The notes beneath the pieces were generated by a model, which was not told where the DNA came from, made no database searches, and saw only the letters and a program-made list of their open reading frames with translations. Shown in pieces: positions 7,791-15,493 of a DNA stretch of 21,000 nt. Location of the stretch: positions 1 to 21,000 of the forward strand of contig JAITES010000091.1 of assembly GCA_031281925.1 (NCBI GenBank), read 5' to 3'. Made by a program: the position numbers and the translations under genes. Positions within the stretch are counted from its first letter, which is position 1. Each line of letters begins with the position of its first letter. This DNA is from Treponema sp. Lineage in GTDB: Bacteria > Spirochaetota > Spirochaetia > Treponematales > Breznakiellaceae.

Positions 7791-8966
7791 ATGAGCGTCG
7801 AATATTCCAGGGCAGACATCAATGATTATGAAGAAGTGATTGATTTGGCAAACTATGTGTTCAGCCATGATCATAAACCTATCGATTTTCCCGCTCTTCT
7901 TCCCAAACTGTATAAACGTGAATACTTTATGGATGCCGCGCACTATCTGTGCAGGGAGGATGGAAAGATAAGGGCGGCCGTAGGAGCCTACCCGCTTGAA
8001 ATGAAGCTATGCGGCACAAGCCTTCAGGGCCGCGGCATAGGTATGGTATCCGTGCATCCCTACAGCCGATCCAAAGGCTACATGAGAGAGCTTATGAACC
8101 GGGCACTGGAAGACATGAGGAAAGACGGCATGGATTTCGGCTGCCTTGACGGAAGGCGGCAGCGGTATGAATATTTTGGCTTTAGCCCCGCGGGAACGGT
8201 TTTTTCTTTTGAGTGCAACTCCTTCAACACATACCATACGCTCGGCAAAAACTTTGTCTCTTCCCTCAACCTCAGGCGGCTTTGTCCAAAAGATTCATCC
8301 CTTATCGAAGAGATCCGCCTCATGCACGAGGCAAAACCGGAAAAAGGCGCAGGATTTGTACGCCGCAGGGATCGTTTTTTCGATATCCTTGTTTCCTGGG
8401 AGAGCAGCGTTTATGCGGTTCTCGAAGGGGAAAAATTTTCCGGTTATCTTATATACAATGAAAAAGAAAACCTTATAAGCGAAGTAAACCTTAAAGAAGC
8501 AGGACGCATGGCCGAAATCATAGACCTTTGCCTGAAATCCTGTCCCCCCGGCAAGGCGTTAAAGGTCGCCGCCCATCCCCACGAGACTGAAAAACTTAAA
8601 GCTCTTTCCCGTTTTGCGGAAAGCTTCGCCATGGAACCGGCCTACAGTTTTAATATCTTCAATTACAGGAATTTTCTGGAAGCCTTTGTAAAACTGCAGT
8701 GTTCCCTGAGGAGCGTAGAGGACGGCGCGTTTGTGTTTGAAATTGAAAACGGGGAGCGGCTCTGCGTCAGGGTTTCAGGCGGCAAGCCTGAGCTGCACGA
8801 AGCCTCCCCCTCCGAAAAGGCCGGATTTACATTCGGCCCTCTTGCGGCGACGGAATTTTTCTTTTCTCCCGTAACACCTTACACTTCCTCCCTCATTGCA
8901 GGGAATTCTTTTCTCCGGAGCCTTCTTCCGCTGCCTCTTTTTTTTGAAATCGCCGATGGGGTGTAA
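7791..8966 (+). CDS. GNAT-family N-acetyltransferase, Eis-like
   Basis: A 391-residue acetyl-CoA-dependent acetyltransferase. The N-terminal GNAT domain (about 1-150) carries the acetyl-CoA loop as VSVHPYSRSKGYMRELM, where family consensus is V.P..RG.G. The overall length, with a second GNAT-like middle part and a sterol-carrier-like C-terminal part (about 290-390, with GERLCVRVSGG), matches the Eis-like architecture. Eis proteins acetylate amines such as aminoglycosides or protein lysines; the substrate here is unknown. It starts 5 bases after trpS without a clear SD, so translation is probably coupled to trpS. Its last 74 bases overlap the convergent recQ gene. Confidence 0.83.
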   Translation: MSVEYSRADINDYEEVIDLANYVFSHDHKPIDFPALLPKLYKREYFMDAAHYLCREDGKIRAAVGAYPLEMKLCGTSLQGRGIGMVSVHPYSRSKGYMRELMNRALEDMRKDGMDFGCLDGRRQRYEYFGFSPAGTVFSFECNSFNTYHTLGKNFVSSLNLRRLCPKDSSLIEEIRLMHEAKPEKGAGFVRRRDRFFDILVSWESSVYAVLEGEKFSGYLIYNEKENLISEVNLKEAGRMAEIIDLCLKSCPPGKALKVAAHPHETEKLKALSRFAESFAMEPAYSFNIFNYRNFLEAFVKLQCSLRSVEDGAFVFEIENGERLCVRVSGGKPELHEASPSEKAGFTFGPLAATEFFFSPVTPYTSSLIAGNSFLRSLLPLPLFFEIADGV

Positions 8967-10629
8967 GAGAGGCAATTTTGTTCTTCCAGAAGAAATTTTT
9001 AACAACTTTCAGTTTCCCGGCCTTCACAAGAAACCGGATCGCCTCCGCGGCTTCGTTTTCGGACCAGGCAATGGCTTTTGCATCCGCAAGCAATGCCGCA
9101 GCTTCGTTGACGGTGTAGGACAGTCCGTGACGGCGGAAAAACCCGCAGAGACTCTGTTCTTCCCTGAGTTGAGTCCCGGCATTGCCGTCACAGACATCGC
9201 AGCAATCGCTTTCGGGACTGTTCCTTTCCCCTTCGTAGTTGAGGAGGCCAAGAAGCTGCTCGCGGCGGCAGACAGAAACGGTGCGGGCATAGGAGAGAAG
9301 GCTTTCCATACGTTTCCTTCCGGCCTCGTCCTTTGCACGCCGCAGCTGGTTTTCGTCCCCCGGCCCCCAGAGAAGGTAGGCCCGGGAGATTTTCCCGTCC
9401 CTCCCCGCCCGGCCGGATTCCTGAAGATACGCCTCCACCGACGGGGGACAGTCGCGGTGTATCACGGTACGTATATCGGCCTTATCGACACCCATACCAT
9501 AGGCACAGGTGCTGACAAGCACAGCGTTACTGTTGTCAAAGAACCACTCCTCCACGACCTTCTTCTCTTCCCTGCCTAAACCCGCATGGTAGAATTTTAT
9601 CCCCGGCGCGGGGCGGCCTTCATGTGATGCGGCGTCCCAAATTTCCGCAAGGCTGTTGAGAAGATAACGGGCAAGTTTTTCCGTCCCGGAACGGGATGAG
9701 CAGAAGACAATGGCCGGCAGGTCCTTTTTCAGTATCAGATCCCGGACCGCGAGATCCCTGAGTATGCAGGCTCCGGCGGCATAGCGTATATTGGCCCTGT
9801 CGGGATTTCCAACGATACGGCCGGCTTCTCCGCCGAAAATATGGCGGCTTATTTTTTCCAATACCGCTTGTCCGGCCGTAGCGGTAAACGCCGTTACAAG
9901 CGCCCTGTGTCCCGCGACGGCGCTGTTCCTGTTCACCGTTTCGATGATTTCGTTTATCCGCAGATACGAGGGCCTGAAACTTTCTCCCCACTCGCTTACG
10001 CAGTGGGCTTCATCAATGACAATGTGGGCTATGTTCAGCGAGGGAAGTTCATTCAACACCGATTCTGTCAACAGCACCTCGGGATTTGCGATGATAAAAC
10101 GGCTCTCCCCCTCCCGGAGGGATCTGAAGATCCGCTGCCGTTCTTCTCTATCCTGAGCCCCGCGGAGTATCACCGGGGCAAACCCTCTCTCCCGCAAACG
10201 CCTTTCCTGATCCGCCATGAGGGACAGTATGGGATAGATAACCAGGGTGGGGCCGGAGAGGATCATTGCCGGAAGCTGAAAACAGAGAGACTTCCCCGCC
10301 CCGGTGGGAAGGATCACTATCTGCTCTCCGGGGGCATCATCATCCGTGACAGCATCACTGTCACCGGCAGGAAGGGAATCCTGCAGGTTCGGCTGAGGAG
10401 CAGGAGAGGAACCATGCAGCGAAGCTTCCGGCACAGCTCCATCCTGCAGGTTCGGTTGGGGAACAGGGGCCGGATGTTCCGTCAAAGCGGCAGGCCAGGT
10501 GAGGGGAATGCCCCGCGACTGCGCCGCCTCAAGGATATTCGCAATCACGAGCCTCTGGTAGGGGAAAAGATAGGAAAGGCCGAATAACTCTTTTACCGCA
10601 AGGCTAAGGGGATCTTCAAGTTCCGTCAT
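8893..10629 (-). CDS. recQ: RecQ-type ATP-dependent DNA helicase
   Basis: A 578-residue 3'-5' DNA helicase for recombination and replication-fork repair. In order: Q-motif region (YLFPYQRLVIANIL, 20-33), Walker A PTGAGKS (108-114), DEAH (206-209) in VIDEAHCVSEWG, helicase motif VI QESGRAGRDG (403-412), and zinc-site cysteines 454, 476, 477 and 480. A winged-helix-like part follows (about 490-560), with no HRDC domain. Unusual is a low-complexity insertion of roughly 50-60 residues (about 40-100) between the Q motif and Walker A; it contains PQPNLQD twice, 21 residues apart. ATG 10629 follows a perfect AGGAGG. A palindromic element shared with lysA lies immediately upstream of that SD. The final 74 bases overlap the GNAT gene, so the basic/acidic tail may be a read-through extension. 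Confidence 0.94.
   Translation of the reverse strand: MTELEDPLSLAVKELFGLSYLFPYQRLVIANILEAAQSRGIPLTWPAALTEHPAPVPQPNLQDGAVPEASLHGSSPAPQPNLQDSLPAGDSDAVTDDDAPGEQIVILPTGAGKSLCFQLPAMILSGPTLVIYPILSLMADQERRLRERGFAPVILRGAQDREERQRIFRSLREGESRFIIANPEVLLTESVLNELPSLNIAHIVIDEAHCVSEWGESFRPSYLRINEIIETVNRNSAVAGHRALVTAFTATAGQAVLEKISRHIFGGEAGRIVGNPDRANIRYAAGACILRDLAVRDLILKKDLPAIVFCSSRSGTEKLARYLLNSLAEIWDAASHEGRPAPGIKFYHAGLGREEKKVVEEWFFDNSNAVLVSTCAYGMGVDKADIRTVIHRDCPPSVEAYLQESGRAGRDGKISRAYLLWGPGDENQLRRAKDEAGRKRMESLLSYARTVSVCRREQLLGLLNYEGERNSPESDCCDVCDGNAGTQLREEQSLCGFFRRHGLSYTVNEAAALLADAKAIAWSENEAAEAIRFLVKAGKLKVVKNFFWKNKIASLTPHRRFQKKEAAEEGSGEKNSLQ
10378..10458. repeat. In-frame 63-base direct repeat inside recQ
   Basis: ATCCTGCAGGTTCGGYTG occurs at 10378-10395 and 10441-10458, 63 bases apart, with one difference in 18. 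The period is exactly 21 codons and encodes the repeated PQPNLQD in the RecQ insertion. It looks like a partial tandem duplication retained in frame. Confidence 0.7.
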
Positions 10630-10638
10630 GGCCGCCTC

Positions 10639-10677
10639 CTATATAGAGTCTGTCTATAATGTAGACACTATATAGAG
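10639..10677. promoter_or_regulatory. Palindromic operator-like element upstream of recQ, with flanking direct repeats
   Basis: The palindrome TGTCTATAATGTAGACA (10651-10667, one mismatch between arms) is the core of a 22-base element (10647-10668) that is 21/22 identical to one upstream of lysA (13360-13381). It is flanked by two exact copies of CTATATAGAG (10639-10648 and 10668-10677). It ends 6 bases from the recQ SD (10635-10640), so a bound protein would block transcription or sit on the promoter. The regulator is unknown. Confidence 0.6.
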
Positions 10678-10719
10678 ATAGCCATGACAGAAGAATAATC
10701 AAGCAAAAATGACAAACGT

Positions 10720-10738
10720 AACTGAATCTGTTCCAAAA
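10720..10738. repeat. Short dispersed repeat downstream of dapL
   Basis: AACTGAATCTGTTCCAAAA matches AACTGAGGCTGTTCCAAAA in the dapA leader (15503-15521) at 17 of 19 positions. Here the complementary arm is absent, so no strong hairpin forms. It lies directly after the dapL stop codon. Confidence 0.5.
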
Positions 10739-11944
10739 CTATATTTTAAGGCGGCTCAGCCTGGAACAGGCTTCTTCGACATCGGCCCGGTGTCCGAAGG
10801 CGCTGAAACGGATAAAACTTTCCCCCGCAGGGCCGAAGCCGGAACCGGGAGTTGTGACCACCTGACAGGTTTCCAGAATCTCGGCAAAGACATCCCAGCT
10901 CTTGCGGCCGGGGAAACAGGCCCAGATATAGGGGGAATTGTCCCCGCCTATGCAGGAGATCCCCAGGGCCTGTAATGCGCTGCGGATAAGCGCCGCGTTT
11001 CCCAGGTAAAAATCGGTGAGCTGCCGTACTTCCCTGAGGCCTTCGCTGTCCAGGGCCGCAAGACCACCGGCCTGGGCGATGTTGGAAGCGCCGTTGAAGA
11101 TCGTACCGGCAATCCGGGCCCAGTCCGCGTTGACGCTTTCCCCGCCGGAATACTTGAGATCCCTGGGCACAACGGTCCAGCCGAGGCGTACCCCGGTAAA
11201 GCCCGCAGGTTTACTGAACGAGTTTACTTCGATGGCGCAGCTTTTACTTCCTTCGATTTCGTAGATCGATCTGGGCAATCCGTCATCCCGGATAAATTCA
11301 CTGTAGGCCGCATCAAATATGATGATGCAGCCCTTCTCCCGTGCGGCCTGCACCAGCGACTCAAGTTGTTTCCGTGAGGCCACGGCCCCGGTAGGATTAT
11401 TGGGAGAACAGAAATAGACAAGGGCGTCTGCGGGCAGCAGGGAAAGATCGGGAAAGTACCTGTTTTCCGCTGTGCAGGGAAGGTATACAATGCCGCCGTA
11501 ACCCGTACCGTTCCAGGAAGAGGCCGCTCCGATAAGCACGGAACCGTCTACATAAACCGGATAGGAGGGATCCTGCACGGCAACTTTTGTCCCCGCGCCG
11601 AAGAGCAGCTGAAGCCTCCCGATGTCGCATTTGGCCCCGTCGGAGATAAAGATCTCCTCCGCAGTAAAGGTGTTCCGGTAAAAGACCGCGGAAATTTTTT
11701 CCCGGAGCGAAAGAAGTCCCTCGTCCTGGTAACCGGAATAGCCTTCTACCGTCCCAAGCCGCCTGGCGCCTTCAACAAGACCTTCATCAATGTGGGGCAG
11801 TATTGGTTCCGTGGTATTCCCCACTCCCAGACTGATGATCTTTGCATCAGGATGAGAGGCCGCAAATTCCCGTCTCCGTCTGGCAATTTCCGGGAAAAGG
11901 TAGCCTGCCTGAATATTGGCAATACAGATATTCCGCTTTAACAT
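10739..11944 (-). CDS. dapL: LL-diaminopimelate aminotransferase
   Basis: PLP enzyme that converts tetrahydrodipicolinate directly to LL-2,6-diaminopimelate using glutamate, replacing DapD/C/E. The 401-residue fold-type I aminotransferase has the DapL N-terminal signature (ISLGVGNTTEPI, 37-48), SPNNPTG (180-186), PLP-binding DAAYSEF (211-217) and the catalytic Lys245 in NSFSKPAGFTGVRLGW. The start ATG 11944 has AGGAG 6 bases upstream. It lies 51 bases downstream of lysA and is probably in the same transcript; context with lysA, asd, dapA, dapB and lysC fits the DapL pathway well. A general aspartate-type aminotransferase is the alternative, but the signature and context make that unlikely. 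Confidence 0.93.
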   Translation of the reverse strand: MLKRNICIANIQAGYLFPEIARRRREFAASHPDAKIISLGVGNTTEPILPHIDEGLVEGARRLGTVEGYSGYQDEGLLSLREKISAVFYRNTFTAEEIFISDGAKCDIGRLQLLFGAGTKVAVQDPSYPVYVDGSVLIGAASSWNGTGYGGIVYLPCTAENRYFPDLSLLPADALVYFCSPNNPTGAVASRKQLESLVQAAREKGCIIIFDAAYSEFIRDDGLPRSIYEIEGSKSCAIEVNSFSKPAGFTGVRLGWTVVPRDLKYSGGESVNADWARIAGTIFNGASNIAQAGGLAALDSEGLREVRQLTDFYLGNAALIRSALQALGISCIGGDNSPYIWACFPGRKSWDVFAEILETCQVVTTPGSGFGPAGESFIRFSAFGHRADVEEACSRLSRLKI

Positions 11945-11992
11945 CTTGTTCTCCTATGGCGTGAAGCCCGTTTCATATTCGGTTTAACTCTT

Positions 11993-12010
11993 CATTCATT
12001 CGAATGAATG
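11993..12010. repeat. 18-bp perfect palindrome over the lysA stop codon
   Basis: CATTCATTCGAATGAATG spans the end of lysA; the TGA stop is within it. There is no loop and no T-run, so a terminator role is doubtful. Its last half encodes the C-terminal His-Ser-Phe-Glu. It might be a protein-binding site or chance. Confidence 0.4.
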
Positions 12011-13309
12011 GGGAGAGCCCGGCAAAAAGTTTCTGGCTGCTTCCAGATCCACAGTCGCAAAGTAATCCGACAGTGTTTCTGCCCGTCTTATTTCCATTAT
12101 TGCGCCGCCGGGACGAAGCAGCAGTTCTCCGCAGCGGAGCTTGCCGTTGTAGTTAAATCCCATGGCCCTGCCGTGGGCCCCGGCATCGTGAATCACCACA
12201 AAGTCGCCGGGAGAGCGGCCGTAATTTTCCGCGGCGGTTTCAATTTTGGGAAGTTTCCGCTGAACGGCGAACTTGTCGTTATTCTCGCAGAGGCTCCCAA
12301 CCACATCATATATTTCCGTTGCGGGAACATGTTCCTTGCCGGGAATGGTGATATGATGATAGGCCCCGTACATTCCGGGCCGCATAAGGTCGGCCATGCA
12401 GGCATCCAGCCCTATGTATTCCCGGTAGATACTCTTCCTGTGGACGGCGCAGGCAACAAGCCAGCCGTAGGGACCGGTAATGGTTCTGCCCCATTCGGTA
12501 CGGATACCCATGGGGTCAAGCCCCGCGGGTTTCAGAATTTCATCGTAGGCCTTCTTTATTCCCGCGGCGAGAACTTTGTAATCAACGGCTTCCTGTTCCG
12601 GCCTGTAGGGAATCCCCACGCCGCCGCCCAGGTTGATAAACTCAAGCCGCACTCCGGCCTTTTCCTTTACTTCTACCGCCAGATCAAAAAGCATCCGTGC
12701 GGTTTCAATATGGTAGGGAATGGACAATTCATTGCTGGCTACCATGGTGTGCAGGGCCAGCCGTTTGGCGCCCCCGGCTTTGAGAATTTTGAACGCTTCG
12801 ATAATCTGTTCCCCGGTAAAACCGAATTTTGCCTCCTCAGGCTTCCCGATGATCGCGTTTCCTTCCTTGACAGGGCCGGGATTGTAGCGGCAGGAAACCA
12901 GGCCGGGTATCCCCGCGGTCTTTTCCAGAAACTCTATGTGGCTAAAGTCGTCGAGGTTGATCACCGCCCCAAGACCCCGGGCAAGGCGGTATTCTTCGGC
13001 GGGCGTTTCATTGGAGCTGAACATATTGTCTTCTCCCTTCATGCCCGCAATATCCGCCAGCACCAGTTCCGCATAACTTGAACAGTCCGACCCTATGCCT
13101 TCGGAGGCAAGAATCTTCAGGATAAAGGGATTGGGCAGAGCCTTTACCGCAAAGTGTTCCCTGTATGAAGGAAAAACCGAAAAAGCTTCCCTGATTGCCC
13201 GGACATTCTTCCGTATAGCAGCTTCATCGTAAACATAAAAAGGCGTAGGGTAACGCTTTACAATTTCTGTCAGTTGTTCCTTTGACAGGGGAAATGTTTT
13301 TTCCGCCAT
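11996..13309 (-). CDS. lysA: Diaminopimelate decarboxylase (variant clade)
   Basis: PLP enzyme of the fold-type III (alanine racemase-like barrel) group that decarboxylates meso-DAP to L-lysine, the last pathway step. 437 residues. The PLP lysine is Lys56 in HFAVKALPNP; the phosphate-binding glycine loop is GGGVGIPY (228-235); the Cys-Glu pair of the second active-site half is in GSLCENNDKF (Cys341, Glu342). The usual HIGSQ motif is replaced by LHTMVASNEL (186-195), marking a divergent subgroup. ATG 13309 has AAAGGA 7 bases upstream. A palindromic element shared with recQ lies 51 bases before the start. Followed by dapL. Related decarboxylases (for example of carboxyspermidine or ornithine) are less likely given the neighbours. 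Confidence 0.9.
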   Translation of the reverse strand: MAEKTFPLSKEQLTEIVKRYPTPFYVYDEAAIRKNVRAIREAFSVFPSYREHFAVKALPNPFILKILASEGIGSDCSSYAELVLADIAGMKGEDNMFSSNETPAEEYRLARGLGAVINLDDFSHIEFLEKTAGIPGLVSCRYNPGPVKEGNAIIGKPEEAKFGFTGEQIIEAFKILKAGGAKRLALHTMVASNELSIPYHIETARMLFDLAVEVKEKAGVRLEFINLGGGVGIPYRPEQEAVDYKVLAAGIKKAYDEILKPAGLDPMGIRTEWGRTITGPYGWLVACAVHRKSIYREYIGLDACMADLMRPGMYGAYHHITIPGKEHVPATEIYDVVGSLCENNDKFAVQRKLPKIETAAENYGRSPGDFVVIHDAGAHGRAMGFNYNGKLRCGELLLRPGGAIMEIRRAETLSDYFATVDLEAARNFLPGSPHSFE

Positions 13310-13359
13310 AAAACCATCCTTTAATTCAAAATTATCGTTATATCGAACAAGTTAAATAA

Positions 13360-13393
13360 AGTCTGTCTATAATATAGACACAAATGGACAGAC
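13360..13393. promoter_or_regulatory. Palindromic operator-like element upstream of lysA
   Basis: TGTCTATAATATAGACA (13364-13380) is a perfect 17-base palindrome within a 22-base element (13360-13381) that differs at one base from the element upstream of recQ. A further inverted pair, GTCTGTC (13361-13367) and GACAGAC (13387-13393), encloses its right side. On the minus strand TATATT within the palindrome resembles a -10 box. The 85-base asd-lysA gap seems devoted to this site, suggesting lysA-dapL has its own regulated promoter. Confidence 0.65.
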
Positions 13394-13394
13394 A

Positions 13395-14495
13395 CTAAAT
13401 ATACCCTTTGTACCGGAGGAGTTCCGCATTGAGAATACCGCCGCCAGCGGCTCCCCGGACTGTGTTGTGGGAGAGACCCACAAAACGAATGTCAAAAACA
13501 TTGCAGGGCCGGAGCCTCCCCAGCGTTACCGCCATGGCCTTGCCGGAATTACGATCCTTGCGGGGTTGGGGCCTGTCCTTCTCTTCCCTGTAGATGATAG
13601 GCTCCGCGGGAGCCATGGGGAAAGATTCCCGCTGGGGCAGAGCCTTAAACTCTGTCCAAATCCGTTTAATCTCTTCCAGGGACGGTTTCTTTTCGCCGAA
13701 TTCAAGGCTTACACACGCGGTATGCCCGTCCACGACAGGAACCCTGTTACAGTGAGCGCTCAGCTTTGGGTATTCGGCGTTCCTAAAACTCCCCCCCTCA
13801 ATAGAGCCGAGGATCTTCAGGGGTTCCAGTTCGCTTTTCTCTTCCTCCCCGCCGATATAGGGAACAATGTTATCGATCATGTCGAGACTCGAAACACCGG
13901 GATAACCCGCGCCGGAAACCGCCTGCATGGTACTTACTATGAGGCGCTTCACCTCATAGCCTGCCCTGACAAGAGCATACACAGGAGTAGTGTAACTCTG
14001 TATGGAACAGTTCGGCTTGACGACAATAAAGCCCTTGTCCCAGCCGCGGTTTTTGCGCTGCGCAGGAATAATGTCCGCGTGATCGGGGTTTACTTCGGCA
14101 ATAAGCATGGGTACATCCGGCTTCCAGCGGTTGGCGGAGGCATTGGAGATCACCGGGATGCCCGCGGCGGCATAGGCTTCCTCCAGAGATTGAATTTCCT
14201 CTTTTCCCATCTCCAGGGCGCTGAACACAAAGGCGCAGTTTCCCCGCTTTGCGGCGGCAAGGGTTTGGGAGATGTCGTTGGCGTCTCCAACAACAAGATC
14301 CGCCGCGCCCGCGGGAAGATCTCCCCCCGTGGCGGCCCAGCGCCCGGCCACAGCGTCACTGTATTTTTTACCCGCACTGCGGGGACTGGCCGCCGCATAA
14401 CGGACTTCAAACCAGGGGTGATTGTTGAGCAGGGCAATGTACTGCTGCCCCACCATGCCGGTGGCGCCCAGGACGCCTACAGGAATCTTTGACAT
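13395..14495 (-). CDS. asd: Aspartate-semialdehyde dehydrogenase, archaeal/fungal-type
   Basis: NADPH-dependent enzyme that reduces aspartyl phosphate to aspartate semialdehyde, the branch point for lysine, threonine and methionine. 366 residues with an N-terminal Rossmann motif (GVLGATGMVGQQ, 7-18), catalytic Cys163 in VKPNCSIQ and the general-base His258 in RVPVVDGHTA. The KPNCSIQ form and length match the archaeal/fungal-type subgroup rather than the E. coli type. ATG 14495 has GGAG 7 bases upstream; that SD lies in a small potential hairpin (ACTCC-AAT-GGAGT), which might limit initiation. It is 70 bases downstream of dapA and probably co-transcribed. Confidence 0.95.
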   Translation of the reverse strand: MSKIPVGVLGATGMVGQQYIALLNNHPWFEVRYAAASPRSAGKKYSDAVAGRWAATGGDLPAGAADLVVGDANDISQTLAAAKRGNCAFVFSALEMGKEEIQSLEEAYAAAGIPVISNASANRWKPDVPMLIAEVNPDHADIIPAQRKNRGWDKGFIVVKPNCSIQSYTTPVYALVRAGYEVKRLIVSTMQAVSGAGYPGVSSLDMIDNIVPYIGGEEEKSELEPLKILGSIEGGSFRNAEYPKLSAHCNRVPVVDGHTACVSLEFGEKKPSLEEIKRIWTEFKALPQRESFPMAPAEPIIYREEKDRPQPRKDRNSGKAMAVTLGRLRPCNVFDIRFVGLSHNTVRGAAGGGILNAELLRYKGYI

Positions 14496-14565
14496 GATCG
14501 TACTCCATTGGAGTTGTCCGGAAACTTCAGTTTTCCGTCGAACCGAAGATTCGCCAACAACAAGT

Positions 14566-15471
14566 CTATTGTTTTTTCAGCAGACCCAGAGACACCATCT
14601 CTTTCCGCAGAATCTCTGTGTTTGCGGAAGACAGGGGGCCCAAGGGCAACCGGGCAGGCCCGGCGGGAAGACCGGCCATGTTCATAGCCGCCTTGATCGG
14701 CGCCGGATTGGTTTCGATGAAGGCAGCCTTCATAAAGGGAAGCAGTTCAAAATGAATGCGCCTGGCTTCGGTATAGTTCCCTTCAAGACACGCCTTTGTC
14801 AGGGCGGTAACTTTTGCGGGAAGCAGGTTACTGATAACAGAAACAGTACCATCGCCCCCCAGGGCGCAAAGCGGCAGGGTAAACGCATCATCCCCGCTCA
14901 GCACCCGGAAGGGATTGGAACTGTTACGCTTCATGGCAATGTTGGCAATCACATCCCCAATCTGGCCCATGTCCCCGCTGGATTCCTTGACGCCGGCAAT
15001 GCCGGGAATCTCCGCAATTTTTCCCATGAGCGCCGCGGGAATGTTCCGTCCGGTACGGCCGGCAATGTTATAGACCACAACGGGAATACCCACGGCGGCA
15101 GCGGCTTCAAAATGGGCAACAAGCCCCGAATCGTTTGGTTTATTGTAATACGGAGTTACCACCAGCGCCGCATCGGCCCCCAGATCTTTTGCCCGTTTTG
15201 TATACTCAAGCATGGACTTTGTAGAGTTTGATCCCGTTCCGACAACAAGAGGAACCCTTCCCCCAACTTCCTTCACCGCAATACGGATAAGTTTCTCCTC
15301 TTCACTTTCCTCAAGAGTCGGGGTTTCTCCTGTCGTGCCAAGAGGCACAAGACCGTCAATACCCTCTTCAAGCTGAAACTGAATCAGACGGCGAAAACCG
15401 TCATAGTCCACTTCTCCGCCGTCCTTCATTGGTGTAACAAGAGCCGTAAAGGCTCCCCTCAGGATGAACAT
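14566..15471 (-). CDS. dapA: 4-hydroxy-tetrahydrodipicolinate synthase
   Basis: Condenses pyruvate with aspartate semialdehyde, the first committed step to DAP and lysine. The 301-residue TIM barrel shows GTTGE (45-49), Tyr134 in VVVYNIAGRTG and the Schiff-base Lys162 in AGVKESSGD. The frame is open to ATG 15519, but ATG 15471 has GAAGG 5 bases upstream and gives the standard N-terminus (MFILRGAFTALVTPM). The extra upstream segment would be a translation of the repeat-rich leader. The leader carries three arms that can form alternative hairpins, so this gene may be controlled separately from lysC-dapB. The neighbours confirm DapA among the related aldolases. Confidence 0.96.
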   Translation of the reverse strand: MFILRGAFTALVTPMKDGGEVDYDGFRRLIQFQLEEGIDGLVPLGTTGETPTLEESEEEKLIRIAVKEVGGRVPLVVGTGSNSTKSMLEYTKRAKDLGADAALVVTPYYNKPNDSGLVAHFEAAAAVGIPVVVYNIAGRTGRNIPAALMGKIAEIPGIAGVKESSGDMGQIGDVIANIAMKRNSSNPFRVLSGDDAFTLPLCALGGDGTVSVISNLLPAKVTALTKACLEGNYTEARRIHFELLPFMKAAFIETNPAPIKAAMNMAGLPAGPARLPLGPLSSANTEILRKEMVSLGLLKKQ

Positions 15472-15493
15472 GTTAACCTTCTCTAATATCAAA

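Noticed and set aside
12008..13081. Long plus-strand frame opposite lysA
   Set aside because: Antisense shadow; LysA motifs on the minus strand are decisive.
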